A stretch of DNA of 64,000 nucleotides. It comes from Pseudomonas sp. SLFW. Lineage in GTDB: Bacteria; Pseudomonadota; Gammaproteobacteria; Pseudomonadales; Pseudomonadaceae. The stretch lies in assembly GCF_009905615.1 (NCBI RefSeq), contig NZ_JAAAKW010000004.1, positions 186,001-250,000 on the forward strand. Reading direction: 5' to 3'. Position 1 is the first letter of the stretch. Each line of letters opens with the position of its first letter. A program made the translations under genes and the position numbers. This document shows positions 8,381 to 16,029 of this stretch, in pieces. The notes beneath the pieces were generated by a model. The model worked only from the letters and a program-made list of their open reading frames with translations, was not told the DNA's origin and did no database searches.

Positions 8381-8411
8381 GGCCCATGCTGTTCGCCGGG
8401 ATGTGTGTGTG

Positions 8412-9179
8412 ATGACTGCGTTTTACCTCAAGTTGCTGATTACCCCGTTGCTGATGCTGTCCATTTCACTGGCGGCGAAGCGCTGGGGCACCCATATCGG
8501 CGGGCTGCTTTCCGGTTTGCCGGTCACTTCGGCCTCGGTCATGCTGTTTTTGAGTCTGGAGCAAGGTCCTGGCTTTGCGGCGCAGGCGGTTCCGGGCGCG
8601 CTGGCAGGTGTGGCGGCGATCCAGGCGACCTATCTCTTTTATTACCGGGTGACGCGCCGAGCCTCGGCCTTGATCGGCTGCCTGGGCGCCCTGGCGTTTT
8701 ACGTGTGCGTGGCGCTGGTCATGAACGGAATCGGCTCGCTCGTGGCATCCATTGCGGTGACGTTGTGCCTGGTCGCGGCGATCATTCGCGCGACGACCCA
8801 AGGGGCGGAAGCCGGGGCAGGGGGCTATGTGCCGGTGCCGCGTTGGGTCATCCCGATGCGCATGCTGACCGCCACCTTGCTGCTGCTGGCCATCACGGCG
8901 GGCGCGCAATGGCTTGGGCCGGTGGTCAGCGGCTTTCTTGCACCGATCCCCGTCATCGCCTGGCCACTGGCTGTTTTCGCTCACGTGCAGGGTGGTCGTC
9001 ACGAACTCGGGGCCATCGTGCGTGGCAACGCAATTGGCGCTATCGGGGTGGTCGCGTTTTACCTCTGCCTCAAATTCATGGTCGAGCCATGGGGGATTTT
9101 CGCGGCGGTGGCAATGGGCGTGACGCTGGCGGTGGTGATCACTGCCGCGCTTGCGGCGCTGACCCAGCCACGTCGTTAG
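8412..9179 (+). CDS. multi-pass inner-membrane protein
   Basis: A 255-residue protein with about eight predicted membrane helices and short loops, starting MTAFYLKLLITPLLMLSISLAAKRWG. A GLLSGLPVTSASVMLFLSLEQG segment recurs in a similar form later (VVSGFLAPIPVIAWPLAVFAHVQGG), suggesting an internal two-fold repeat as in small transporters. There is no assigned substrate and I do not recognise a named family. ATG 8412 is preferred over the in-frame GTG codons at 8403 and 8409; the ribosome site is weak in all cases. Confidence 0.78.
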   Translation: MTAFYLKLLITPLLMLSISLAAKRWGTHIGGLLSGLPVTSASVMLFLSLEQGPGFAAQAVPGALAGVAAIQATYLFYYRVTRRASALIGCLGALAFYVCVALVMNGIGSLVASIAVTLCLVAAIIRATTQGAEAGAGGYVPVPRWVIPMRMLTATLLLLAITAGAQWLGPVVSGFLAPIPVIAWPLAVFAHVQGGRHELGAIVRGNAIGAIGVVAFYLCLKFMVEPWGIFAAVAMGVTLAVVITAALAALTQPRR

Positions 9180-9278
9180 GGTACTCACCGCATATTTGTG
9201 TCATGAGCCTCGCAACCCACGGAACCCTGGCAAGCGTCGCCACTCCTAACAGGGCAAGCCTCATTAAGGAGCGACACC

Positions 9279-9470
9279 ATGGGTTCCACTTTTAATGGTC
9301 TGATTGGACTGATCATTCTGGCCCTCGATATCTGGGCCATCATCAACGTATTGAAGAGCGGCGCCGAAACCGGGATGAAAATCCTCTGGGTGCTCCTGAT
9401 CGCACTGCTGCCTGTGCTGGGCCTGATCATCTGGGCCATCGCCGGTCCACGGGGCAATGTACGAATCTAG
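9279..9470 (+). CDS. small PLDc_N-type membrane protein
   Basis: A 63-residue protein made of two hydrophobic helices (TFNGLIGLIILALDIWAIINVLKSG and MKILWVLLIALLPVLGLIIWAIAGPRG). This matches the short 'phospholipase D N-terminal' (PLDc_N) domain, which occurs alone as a small membrane protein in many bacteria. There is no catalytic domain. The role is unknown, probably envelope-associated. Start ATG 9279 follows AAGGAG. It is monocistronic, with a hairpin terminator about 70 bases downstream. Confidence 0.85.
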   Translation: MGSTFNGLIGLIILALDIWAIINVLKSGAETGMKILWVLLIALLPVLGLIIWAIAGPRGNVRI

Positions 9471-9540
9471 ACCTCGGTCTAACGGCTTCAGAACATCAAC
9501 GCCTGCCGGGTTCCGACGCGTCCCGCAACAGGTTTACGCG

Positions 9541-9566
9541 AAATGGCGACTTCGGTCGCCATTTTT
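9541..9566 (+). terminator. rho-independent terminator after PLDc_N gene
   Basis: The stem AATGGCGAC/GTCGCCATT has a stable TTCG tetraloop (9551-9554) and is followed by TTT. It separates the small membrane protein gene from the luxR-type gene downstream. Confidence 0.88.
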
Positions 9567-9630
9567 CGTGTGGGTTCGGATTGCACACAGGCGGCTCATT
9601 CGCGAGCCCTGCATGGGTTGCGACGGTACG

Positions 9631-9646
9631 GGTGCAACACTGCACC
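9631..9646. promoter_or_regulatory. 16-bp dyad upstream of luxR-type gene (putative operator)
   Basis: The perfect inverted repeat GGTGCA-N4-TGCACC ends 59 bases before the start of the luxR-type gene. A related dyad (GGTGCA-N4-AGCACT) lies upstream of the permease gene at 10743-10758. The shared left arm and spacing suggest a common binding site, possibly for the LuxR-type protein itself. This is inference. Confidence 0.4.
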
Positions 9647-9705
9647 ATTGACCGCTTTGCGCATTCGCAACATGATTTGATCACCTGCGCGCGAGAGAAC
9701 CGGGC

Positions 9706-10734
9706 ATGAATGAAGTTCTTCATAATCAAAAGCCCGAGTGGATGGCCATTGCAGCGATTATCGACGCAGTGGGTCGCCGGGACTTTTATGCCACCGTATT
9801 GGAGACGCTTGGACGTTACATTAATTGCGAACGCTGGCTGGCCATCAAATACAGTCGATTCTCCGCGCCTGAGTTCATTGTCAATACCTCCTTGAGTGAT
9901 GAGGCCGTTGAACAATATATGCACCAGCTTTATCGCATCGATCCCTTACTTCGCCTGGTGACTGAAGACCGCGTTCCCGCCGTGGTGACTTTTTCGCTCA
10001 TGCAACATGAAGACGACTCCAATCTTTATTACGATGAAATCTTTAAATCTGGACAAATTCTGGATGAATTGACGTTGATGCTGCCTGTCATGGGCGGGGG
10101 CTACCTGGGCTTCTGTTTCGATCGGGAATCCACCCTGTTCAACGACGATGAAATCGCTTTGTTCACCGGCCTCTATCCCATCGTGGTGGCGGCTCACGCA
10201 GCGCACATGCGCACCGAATTCCTGCAGGGACTGGGCGCGCTCTTCGGGGATGGCAAGGTCGGTGTTCTCACCCTGGGCGATGACGATCACGTCATGTACC
10301 AGAATCCGGCGTGGAACACCCTGGCGGGCCATGCCCTGGATAAGGGCACCTTGGATTTCATTCTGAGTCAGCCCGAACTGATTGCCGTCCAGGTTCAAGG
10401 GCTGATTGCCCATTGGGAATATTCACGAAATGTCTCGGCTTCCGCGTCCGGAGTCCGGGCAGTGTTTCTTGAACGAAAGAGCGAAGGGTACATACAAACC
10501 GACGTTAAAGAGTTCTTTGAGCAGTTCTATGACATTTACCACCTCAGCCCCCGTGAGCGCCAGTTGGTGGAAAAAACCTTACGCGGGTATTCAATGCCGG
10601 TCATTGCGCAAAAGCTCGACCTCAGCTTGGGCACCGTGCGCAATTATAAGCAACGCCTTTATGCAAAGCTCGATATCACCAGCGAGCGAGAAATCTTTTC
10701 ACTGTTCATGATGCACATGTTCGGGCAGGCCTAG
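9706..10734 (+). CDS. LuxR-type helix-turn-helix regulator with GAF/PAS-like sensor region
   Basis: A 342-residue cytosolic regulator. Residues ~1-165 resemble a GAF-like sensor (LETLGRYINCERWLAIKYSRFSAPEFI...), ~170-230 a PAS-like segment, and ~281-335 a LuxR DNA-binding domain (LSPRERQLVEKTLRGYSMPVIAQKL, then SLGTVRNYKQRLYAKLDI). It is not of the acyl-homoserine-lactone type and has no transmitter-receiver domain. It starts with ATG 9706. It stands directly upstream of, and in the same direction as, the permease/prenyl-synthase/M24/nitrilase genes, so it is the obvious candidate regulator of that set. The ligand is unknown. Confidence 0.85.
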   Translation: MNEVLHNQKPEWMAIAAIIDAVGRRDFYATVLETLGRYINCERWLAIKYSRFSAPEFIVNTSLSDEAVEQYMHQLYRIDPLLRLVTEDRVPAVVTFSLMQHEDDSNLYYDEIFKSGQILDELTLMLPVMGGGYLGFCFDRESTLFNDDEIALFTGLYPIVVAAHAAHMRTEFLQGLGALFGDGKVGVLTLGDDDHVMYQNPAWNTLAGHALDKGTLDFILSQPELIAVQVQGLIAHWEYSRNVSASASGVRAVFLERKSEGYIQTDVKEFFEQFYDIYHLSPRERQLVEKTLRGYSMPVIAQKLDLSLGTVRNYKQRLYAKLDITSEREIFSLFMMHMFGQA

Positions 10735-10742
10735 CGGGGCGT

Positions 10743-10758
10743 GGTGCAGGTTAGCACT
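10743..10758. promoter_or_regulatory. 16-bp dyad upstream of permease gene (putative operator)
   Basis: GGTGCA-N4-AGCACT, an imperfect dyad related to the one at 9631-9646, lies just after the luxR-type stop and 145 bases before the permease start. With so few positions the match could be chance. Its placement at the only intergenic gap before the operon is suggestive. Confidence 0.35.
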
Positions 10759-10903
10759 ATTGGGGCAATCATTGATGGACGATAACATCGCCTTCAAGGC
10801 TGGGCGCGCACTCTGATAACAGGGTGTTCACAGCGCCTGGTCTACAACGACAACAATATGAACTTGAAGATTCGCGGTTGACGCGAGCGGCGGGAGTTTG
10901 CCC

Positions 10904-12364
10904 ATGAACAGCACACCGGTTGACAAAGATTATTGTCAGGAAAAGGGACATCACCTGCAGCGTGAACTGAACTTTTCTTCCACTTTCTCTCTGGCGTTCG
11001 CCTTCATATCGCCCATCGTGGCCCTTTATTCCATCTTCGGCATCGGCATTTTGACGGTCGGCCCGGCCTTTTGGTGGGGACTGGTGGTGGCCATGGCTGG
11101 GCAACTGTTAGTGGCGCTGGTTTTCGCCATGCTGGTATCGAGATTTCCCTACGAAGGCAGCATTTATCAATGGTCTAAATACTTGCTTGGCTCCAGGTTC
11201 GGCTGGTTTGCAGGTTGGACGTATATCTGCACGTTGCCGATCACCATCGCTACCGTCGCGCTGGGCGGCGCAGGGTTTGTGGCGCAGCTATTTGGTACCG
11301 ATGCGACCGACAAGATGATCAGTGTGCCGATCGCGTTGTTTCTTATCGCATTCGCCACGTGGGGCAACACCCAGGGCCGCAAGATTTTCTCGACCATCGT
11401 CTGGCTGTGCATCGGCGCCGAAGTGATCGGTTCGGTGGGCATTGGCGTACTGTTGCTGGTGGCGTTCAAGGTCAACGCGCTGTCGGTTCTAATTCCCGAT
11501 GCGCAGGTGTTTGCGTGGCCAGAACCGGGCGTCTCCGGCTTTTTCTCGTCTAAGGTGGCGCTCGCCATCGCTTACTGCGGATGGGCGTTCGTGGGGTTTG
11601 AAAGCGCCGGTGCCGTCGCCGAAGAAGTGAAGGACCCTGAGCGTGCAGTGCCCAAGGCGATGTTGTTCTGCCTGTTGTCCGTGGGGGCTGTGGTGGCATT
11701 TTCGGCTTTTTCGCTGATTCTTGCCTTGCCCACGCTGGCGTTTCCGGCAGGCAGCGATCCGGTCACCGTGACGTTGATTACTCACCTTGGGCAAATCGCC
11801 TACAAGGGCATGCTGGTCCTGTTCGTCATTGGTTTTCTCGCGTGCATGCTGGGCATCCAGGCGTCGGTTTCTCGGGTGATCTGGGCTTTCGCCCGGGACA
11901 GGACCATTCCGTGCTCGGATTTTCTGCGGCAATTGAGCGGTGACGACAAGTTGCCCACTCGGGCTTTTCTGTTGACGGGCGGGTTATCGGCGCTGTTGTT
12001 CATGTTGTCGTTCACCAATCTCTATCCCTTGTTACTGGCGTTCAGCATTGCCGGATTCTATATCGCCTTTGCTTTCCCGTTGGTGGGAGCGTGTGTGAGC
12101 GTCTTGAAAGGCGAGTGGCGGCAGGGGCCTTTCTCGTTGGGTAAGTTGAGTATTCCCGTGATCTTTGTTGCGACGGCCTGGACCGTATTCGAAGCCGTCA
12201 ATATTTCCTGGCCGCGTTATCCAGAACTTTCCTGGTACGAAAACTGGGCCGTGCCGATCATGATCGTTTTCCTCGCCGCCGTGGGTGTCGCCATTCATTC
12301 AAAGTGCGCTTCTCCTGCCCATGCGCACTCCTCGCTACGCACGGTCGTTGCCGATCACGAATAA
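10904..12364 (+). CDS. APC-family amino-acid/amine permease
   Basis: A 486-residue inner-membrane secondary transporter with about 12 helices. The N-terminal APC signature region is present (LQRELNFSSTFSLAFAFISPIVALYSIFG), followed by YEGSIYQWSKYLLG, and GFESAGAVAEEVKDPERAVPKA, the conserved helix-6/loop motif of the amino acid/choline transporter and related APC branches. It likely imports an amino acid or amine. ATG 10904 is chosen because GGGAG lies 7 bases upstream; an in-frame TTG at 10898 is weaker. It is followed after 9 bases by the prenyl-synthase-like gene, so the two are almost certainly co-transcribed, an unusual pairing. Confidence 0.9.
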   Translation: MNSTPVDKDYCQEKGHHLQRELNFSSTFSLAFAFISPIVALYSIFGIGILTVGPAFWWGLVVAMAGQLLVALVFAMLVSRFPYEGSIYQWSKYLLGSRFGWFAGWTYICTLPITIATVALGGAGFVAQLFGTDATDKMISVPIALFLIAFATWGNTQGRKIFSTIVWLCIGAEVIGSVGIGVLLLVAFKVNALSVLIPDAQVFAWPEPGVSGFFSSKVALAIAYCGWAFVGFESAGAVAEEVKDPERAVPKAMLFCLLSVGAVVAFSAFSLILALPTLAFPAGSDPVTVTLITHLGQIAYKGMLVLFVIGFLACMLGIQASVSRVIWAFARDRTIPCSDFLRQLSGDDKLPTRAFLLTGGLSALLFMLSFTNLYPLLLAFSIAGFYIAFAFPLVGACVSVLKGEWRQGPFSLGKLSIPVIFVATAWTVFEAVNISWPRYPELSWYENWAVPIMIVFLAAVGVAIHSKCASPAHAHSSLRTVVADHE

Positions 12365-12373
12365 GGCTGAATC

Positions 12374-13276
12374 ATGGAGACAGTTGCAATCGTGAACGGC
12401 GAACGGTATCTGGCGCTTCGTGTTCGACTGGAAACCGGATTGAGAAAACTGCTGGCACCCAGCAGCCCGTCGTTGAATACGCTGTTTAACGCCATGGCGT
12501 ATGGCGTATTCGAACCGGGAAAATGTTTACGGCCACTGCTGGCGTACAGCGCGTGCGAGGCGATGGGCGGATCGCTTGAAGCAGCGGACAGTGTCGCTTG
12601 CGCAGTGGAGCTGATGCACGCCTATTCGCTGATTCATGACGACCTCCCGGCCTTGGATGACGCACTTGTTCGTCGAGGCAAACCCGCCTTGCACGTGGCC
12701 TATGGCGAGAGCACGGCGCTGATAGCAGGGGATGCATTACAGGCGCTGGCGTTCGAATCACTGGCGCAGTCTTCGTCGGTCGATGCCGAGACCCGGCTGC
12801 GCATGGTGACCGTGTTGGCCAAGGCCGCAGGGCCCTCAGGACTTGCAGGCGGTCAGTTTCTCGACATGGCACTGGCCGGAGCGCGACCGACGCCTGAGCA
12901 GATCGGTGAAATGCAGTGGTTGAAAACCGGTGCGTTGATCGAAGCCAGCGTGGTGCTGGGGGCCATGGCGAGTAGCGCTGGGCTGGACACGAAACGCTTC
13001 AGGGCTATCAAGGCATACGCCGGGCACATCGGCAGGGCCTTTCAAGTGCGCGATGACATTTTGGATGTGATCGGCGATCAGGCCGTTGTGGGCAAAGCCA
13101 TTCACGCAGACCAATACGCCGATAAGTCCACTGCTGTTTCTTTGTTGGGACTTCAAGGCGCGCGGCATTACGCCTGGAAACTTTTATCGGACGCATTAAC
13201 GGCGCTGGCTGAATGTGGCCCGCAAGCCAATGCTCTTCGACAACTTGCCCATGTTGTCGTGGAACGCGAACGTTAA
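12374..13276 (+). CDS. polyprenyl (farnesyl-type) diphosphate synthase, second copy outside the dxs locus
   Basis: A 300-residue IspA-type trans-prenyltransferase that would condense isopentenyl and allylic diphosphates to make FPP or GPP in the cytosol. The first Asp-rich motif is D89-D90-x4-D95 (DDLPALDD) followed by RRG, the second is DDILD (227-231), and KTGALI, GDALQALAF and GGQ-x2-D are present. The IPP-binding GGKRxRP motif reads EPGKCLRP, so one Arg is replaced by Cys (residue 51). The usual dxs and xseB neighbours are absent; instead it sits between an APC permease and an M24 gene, implying a specialised role. The product chain length cannot be fixed from sequence. Confidence 0.88.
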   Translation: METVAIVNGERYLALRVRLETGLRKLLAPSSPSLNTLFNAMAYGVFEPGKCLRPLLAYSACEAMGGSLEAADSVACAVELMHAYSLIHDDLPALDDALVRRGKPALHVAYGESTALIAGDALQALAFESLAQSSSVDAETRLRMVTVLAKAAGPSGLAGGQFLDMALAGARPTPEQIGEMQWLKTGALIEASVVLGAMASSAGLDTKRFRAIKAYAGHIGRAFQVRDDILDVIGDQAVVGKAIHADQYADKSTAVSLLGLQGARHYAWKLLSDALTALAECGPQANALRQLAHVVVERER

Positions 13277-13436
13277 CCGCACTCACAGTCTTGCCCAGCG
13301 TAATAGCGAATTCAACGATAGTGCAGAGTTGCAGTATTTGAATTATTGGGTCGCCCGTTGAACATGCAAACCATGGTGCTCGAATACTTCGCCGTTTCGA
13401 CGCCTCTGCATAAAAACAAAGAATGAGGTAATTGTG

Positions 13437-14654
13437 ATGACCATCGAAAGAATGAATTATCCCGACGGCTATTTTCCGGTCGACGAATATCAAAGTCGCT
13501 GGAAGAAAGTAGAAGACGAAATGCGCCTTAAAGGCTATGAGCTCGCCATTGTCTGGGGCAAGACTGCCGGCCATTATGAGCGGGCGATGGAAACGCTTTG
13601 GCTGACCAATTTCTGGTCGGAACATTCTGGCCAGGAACCGGATTCTCCGATCTGGAACGCCCGAGGTTTTTGCTGCGTGATTCTGGAACCCGGCAAAGAA
13701 CCGGAGTTGCATGCCGATGTCGCCACGGTACGGCGTCGAATGGTGCGCTGTGGCGATTACTTCTTCAGTGACGATCCGATCAGCAGCGTTGCCAAGGCCC
13801 TGAACGCCCGAAAGCCACGTGGCAACGTGGTATTCGTCGGTTCGGATAACTTGCCGATGAAATACGCTCATCAGCTCGCTGAGCAGACCCCGGGTATTCA
13901 ATTCGAATATGACGACAACCTGATCCGTCGCTGCCGTCGCATCAAGAGCCCGCGAGAGCTCGATATGTTTCGTGAAGCAGGGCAGATGGTGTCCAGCGCC
14001 TTGTACCGGGTATGCGACAGCCTCTACGCCGGCAAGACTGCAGCGGAAGCGGCGGCCGAGGGCGCATACGAACTGACGCGGCGCGGAGGCGGCTGGCTAC
14101 GCATTCCCGTGAACTTCGGGAATGACGAGGACAGCCAGTTCTTCGAGCGAGATCCCATGTACGGGTACTCGATGGGCGCGCCGAGCAAGGGCGATATGGT
14201 CCGCACCTGGATCTACGGCCCCACCCATCAAGGGTACTGGCTAGACCCAGGCCGCTCGCTGGTGTGCGGCGGCAAACCGACACCCGAACAGCGCTCGCTG
14301 CTCGTGGACTCTTACTCGATCACGGAAGCCGTGATGAACTCAGTCAAGCACGGTGCTCGGGTGCTTGACGTGGTGGGCGAGGCCGAACGTGTGCAAGCGC
14401 GGGTCGCCGAAGAAGAGGATCTGGCCGCCAAGCAATGGCCGTACTTCGGCCATGGCAACGGCTCAATGTGGGAACACCCGATCATCAACCGAGACTCGGT
14501 CACAGCGGACGATATTTTCGAAGAAGGCATGGTGGCCTCCGGGGAGTCCTTCATGACGCGAAAAGGGGTGGGCAGCGTGGGCTGGGAACAAAACTTCATC
14601 GTCACCCGAACCGGAATCGAGTTGCTGACGACCACCCCAGTGTTCTGGTTCTGA
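13437..14654 (+). CDS. M24-fold (creatinase / Xaa-Pro peptidase-like) hydrolase
   Basis: A 405-residue 'pita-bread' enzyme with an N-terminal creatinase-type domain (~15-160) and a C-terminal M24 domain (~175-400). Of the five metal ligands of M24 peptidases, the second Asp (D270, WLDPGRS), His (H339, FGHGNG), Glu (E370) and last Glu (E384) are present. The first Asp, expected near residue 257-260, is replaced in the segment VRTWIYGPTHQGYW. It therefore may be metal-poor like creatinase or act on a C-N bond other than Xaa-Pro. Ectoine hydrolase (DoeA) is another relative. ATG 13437 is preferred (GAGG 8 bases upstream) over GTG 13434. Confidence 0.85.
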   Translation: MTIERMNYPDGYFPVDEYQSRWKKVEDEMRLKGYELAIVWGKTAGHYERAMETLWLTNFWSEHSGQEPDSPIWNARGFCCVILEPGKEPELHADVATVRRRMVRCGDYFFSDDPISSVAKALNARKPRGNVVFVGSDNLPMKYAHQLAEQTPGIQFEYDDNLIRRCRRIKSPRELDMFREAGQMVSSALYRVCDSLYAGKTAAEAAAEGAYELTRRGGGWLRIPVNFGNDEDSQFFERDPMYGYSMGAPSKGDMVRTWIYGPTHQGYWLDPGRSLVCGGKPTPEQRSLLVDSYSITEAVMNSVKHGARVLDVVGEAERVQARVAEEEDLAAKQWPYFGHGNGSMWEHPIINRDSVTADDIFEEGMVASGESFMTRKGVGSVGWEQNFIVTRTGIELLTTTPVFWF

Positions 14655-14680
14655 TCGACGACCCATCCTTCGACCTTTCA

Positions 14681-14720
14681 GGGCGCGGCGCCTTGCGACT
14701 TGGGTGCGGCGCTCTTTTTT
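14681..14720 (+). terminator. probable terminator/attenuator between M24 and nitrilase genes
   Basis: GGGCGCGGC (14681-14689) pairs with GCGGCGCTC (14706-14714) with one mismatch and one wobble, followed by TTTTTT. It lies only 12 bases before the nitrilase start, so it may act as an attenuator within the operon rather than ending it. Confidence 0.5.
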
Positions 14721-14732
14721 ATTGAGGCGTAC

Positions 14733-15560
14733 ATGAACATTTTTCTGGCACAAATGCCCATCGCAGATGCACAGGTCGAGATCAACCTGAGCAATATGCT
14801 GTCGATGGTCCGTAATGCTCCGCTCGATACCGATCTGCTCGTGTTTCCAGAGACAACGCTGTCAGGTTTCCCGACTGCAGATGAGATCCACCGCATCGGA
14901 CTGGCCGCCGACAGCAAGCCCATACGGCTCATTCAGGAGGCGGCACGCAAGAGCGACAAGGCGGTGGCATTCGGATTTTGCGAGTTGGCTGACGAGCGCG
15001 CGTACAACACGGCAATGCTGATCGATCGTGCTGGGCGCATCGCTCTCAAGTACCGCAAGACGCACCTCTGGCCCGACACGGATTGGGGAGTGTTCGAGGC
15101 CGGCTCGCAGTATGCGGTGTGCGAAATCGCCTCGCTGCGCGTCGGCATGCTCATCTGCTATGACATCGAATTCCCCGAAACCGCCCGATCGCTCGCTGTG
15201 TTGGACGTTGATCTCATCCTGGTGCTGGATGGCAACATGAACCCTTACGGCCCCGTCCACCGCCGTGCAGTGATCGCGCGGGCAATGGAAAACCAGTGCT
15301 TCGCCGTGCTGGTGAACCGGATTGGCGAAGGCAAGGGTCTGTCATTTCCTGGGGAGAGTGTCGCTGTCGACCCACTCGGGACTGTGCTGGTCGAGGCTAT
15401 CGACGGCCATCCCGTTCGCGTCATGCTGCGCCGCGAATGCATTGAGGAATGCCGAAGCGCTTACCGCTATCTGCGTGACCGTCGTGCCGCGCCACTGAGT
15501 TCCGAACAGGTGATCAGCGAAGGCGGCATCCCCAATACCATCAGCGTCATTCCAGCCTGA
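14733..15560 (+). CDS. carbon-nitrogen hydrolase (nitrilase superfamily amidase)
   Basis: A 275-residue cytosolic amidase-type enzyme with the complete Glu-Lys-Cys triad: E40 in LLVFPETTLSG, K109 in LKYRKTHLW and C142 in MLICYDIEFPE. Family members hydrolyse amides or N-carbamoyl groups; the substrate is not evident. The start is ATG 14733 with GAGG upstream; an in-frame ATG at 14700 lacks a ribosome site. Together with the M24-fold enzyme and the APC permease it suggests catabolism of an imported amide- or guanidino-containing compound, which is inference. It ends the gene set; hipBA with its own operator follows. Confidence 0.9.
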   Translation: MNIFLAQMPIADAQVEINLSNMLSMVRNAPLDTDLLVFPETTLSGFPTADEIHRIGLAADSKPIRLIQEAARKSDKAVAFGFCELADERAYNTAMLIDRAGRIALKYRKTHLWPDTDWGVFEAGSQYAVCEIASLRVGMLICYDIEFPETARSLAVLDVDLILVLDGNMNPYGPVHRRAVIARAMENQCFAVLVNRIGEGKGLSFPGESVAVDPLGTVLVEAIDGHPVRVMLRRECIEECRSAYRYLRDRRAAPLSSEQVISEGGIPNTISVIPA

Positions 15561-15661
15561 TCAGCTTGCGCTTGAAGAGTGATAAGGCGCTGAACAACCG
15601 CCTCCCGCGGCGTTGGAGGCTTTTGCACGTCGTCACTCAACTTAAAATTATCCAATTATTT

Positions 15662-15707
15662 GTTATTTATACGTAACATGATTTAGGTAATGTTACGTTT
15701 AAATAAC
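15662..15707. promoter_or_regulatory. 18+18-bp inverted repeat, probable HipB operator
   Basis: Two 18-base arms, 15662-15679 and 15690-15707, are inverted copies with a single mismatch around a 10-base spacer. The core is CGTAACAT-N10-ATGTTACG. The repeat lies 70 bases before hipB in an AT-rich promoter region and has the form of a dimeric XRE-repressor operator. HipB proteins autorepress through such sites, so regulation of hipBA is the natural reading. Confidence 0.75.
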
Positions 15708-15777
15708 ATGGGCCTTGATGCATTCCGATGTCACGTATACATTGCATTTACTCAGCGATGTTATGCAGGCATGACAA

Positions 15778-16029
15778 ATGGACGCAAATCTCCTCATTGA
15801 GCGTTTGGGGCATCAGATTGAAAGCATGCGCAAGGCACGGGGCCTTACGCAGCTTCAATTGGCGGCGCAATCCGGGCTAACACGGCAAAAGCTGGCAGAG
15901 ATCGAAAAAGGCAGTCCTACCGTCTCCATGAAGTTCTATGCGAGCGCTTTGGCAGCCCTCGGTGCCGAAATCAGCGTGGTCCCTGCCCGGCGTCCCTCCT
16001 ATGAAGAATTAAGGGAGGTCTTTCGATGA
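15778..16029 (+). CDS. hipB: HipB-type antitoxin (XRE repressor)
   Basis: An 83-residue HTH_XRE DNA-binding protein: residues ~10-60 carry the helix-turn-helix (RKARGLTQLQLAAQSGLTRQKLAEIEKG). As antitoxin it binds HipA and represses its own operon. It overlaps hipA by 4 bases (ATGA at 16026-16029), so translation is coupled. Start ATG 15778; ribosome site weak. The upstream 18-bp inverted repeat is its likely operator. Confidence 0.88.
   Translation: MDANLLIERLGHQIESMRKARGLTQLQLAAQSGLTRQKLAEIEKGSPTVSMKFYASALAALGAEISVVPARRPSYEELREVFR

Noticed and set aside
9221..9246. GGAACC...CCAC resembling an hrp box before the PLDc_N gene
   Set aside because: The spacer is 13 bases, not 15-16, and the last conserved A is absent.
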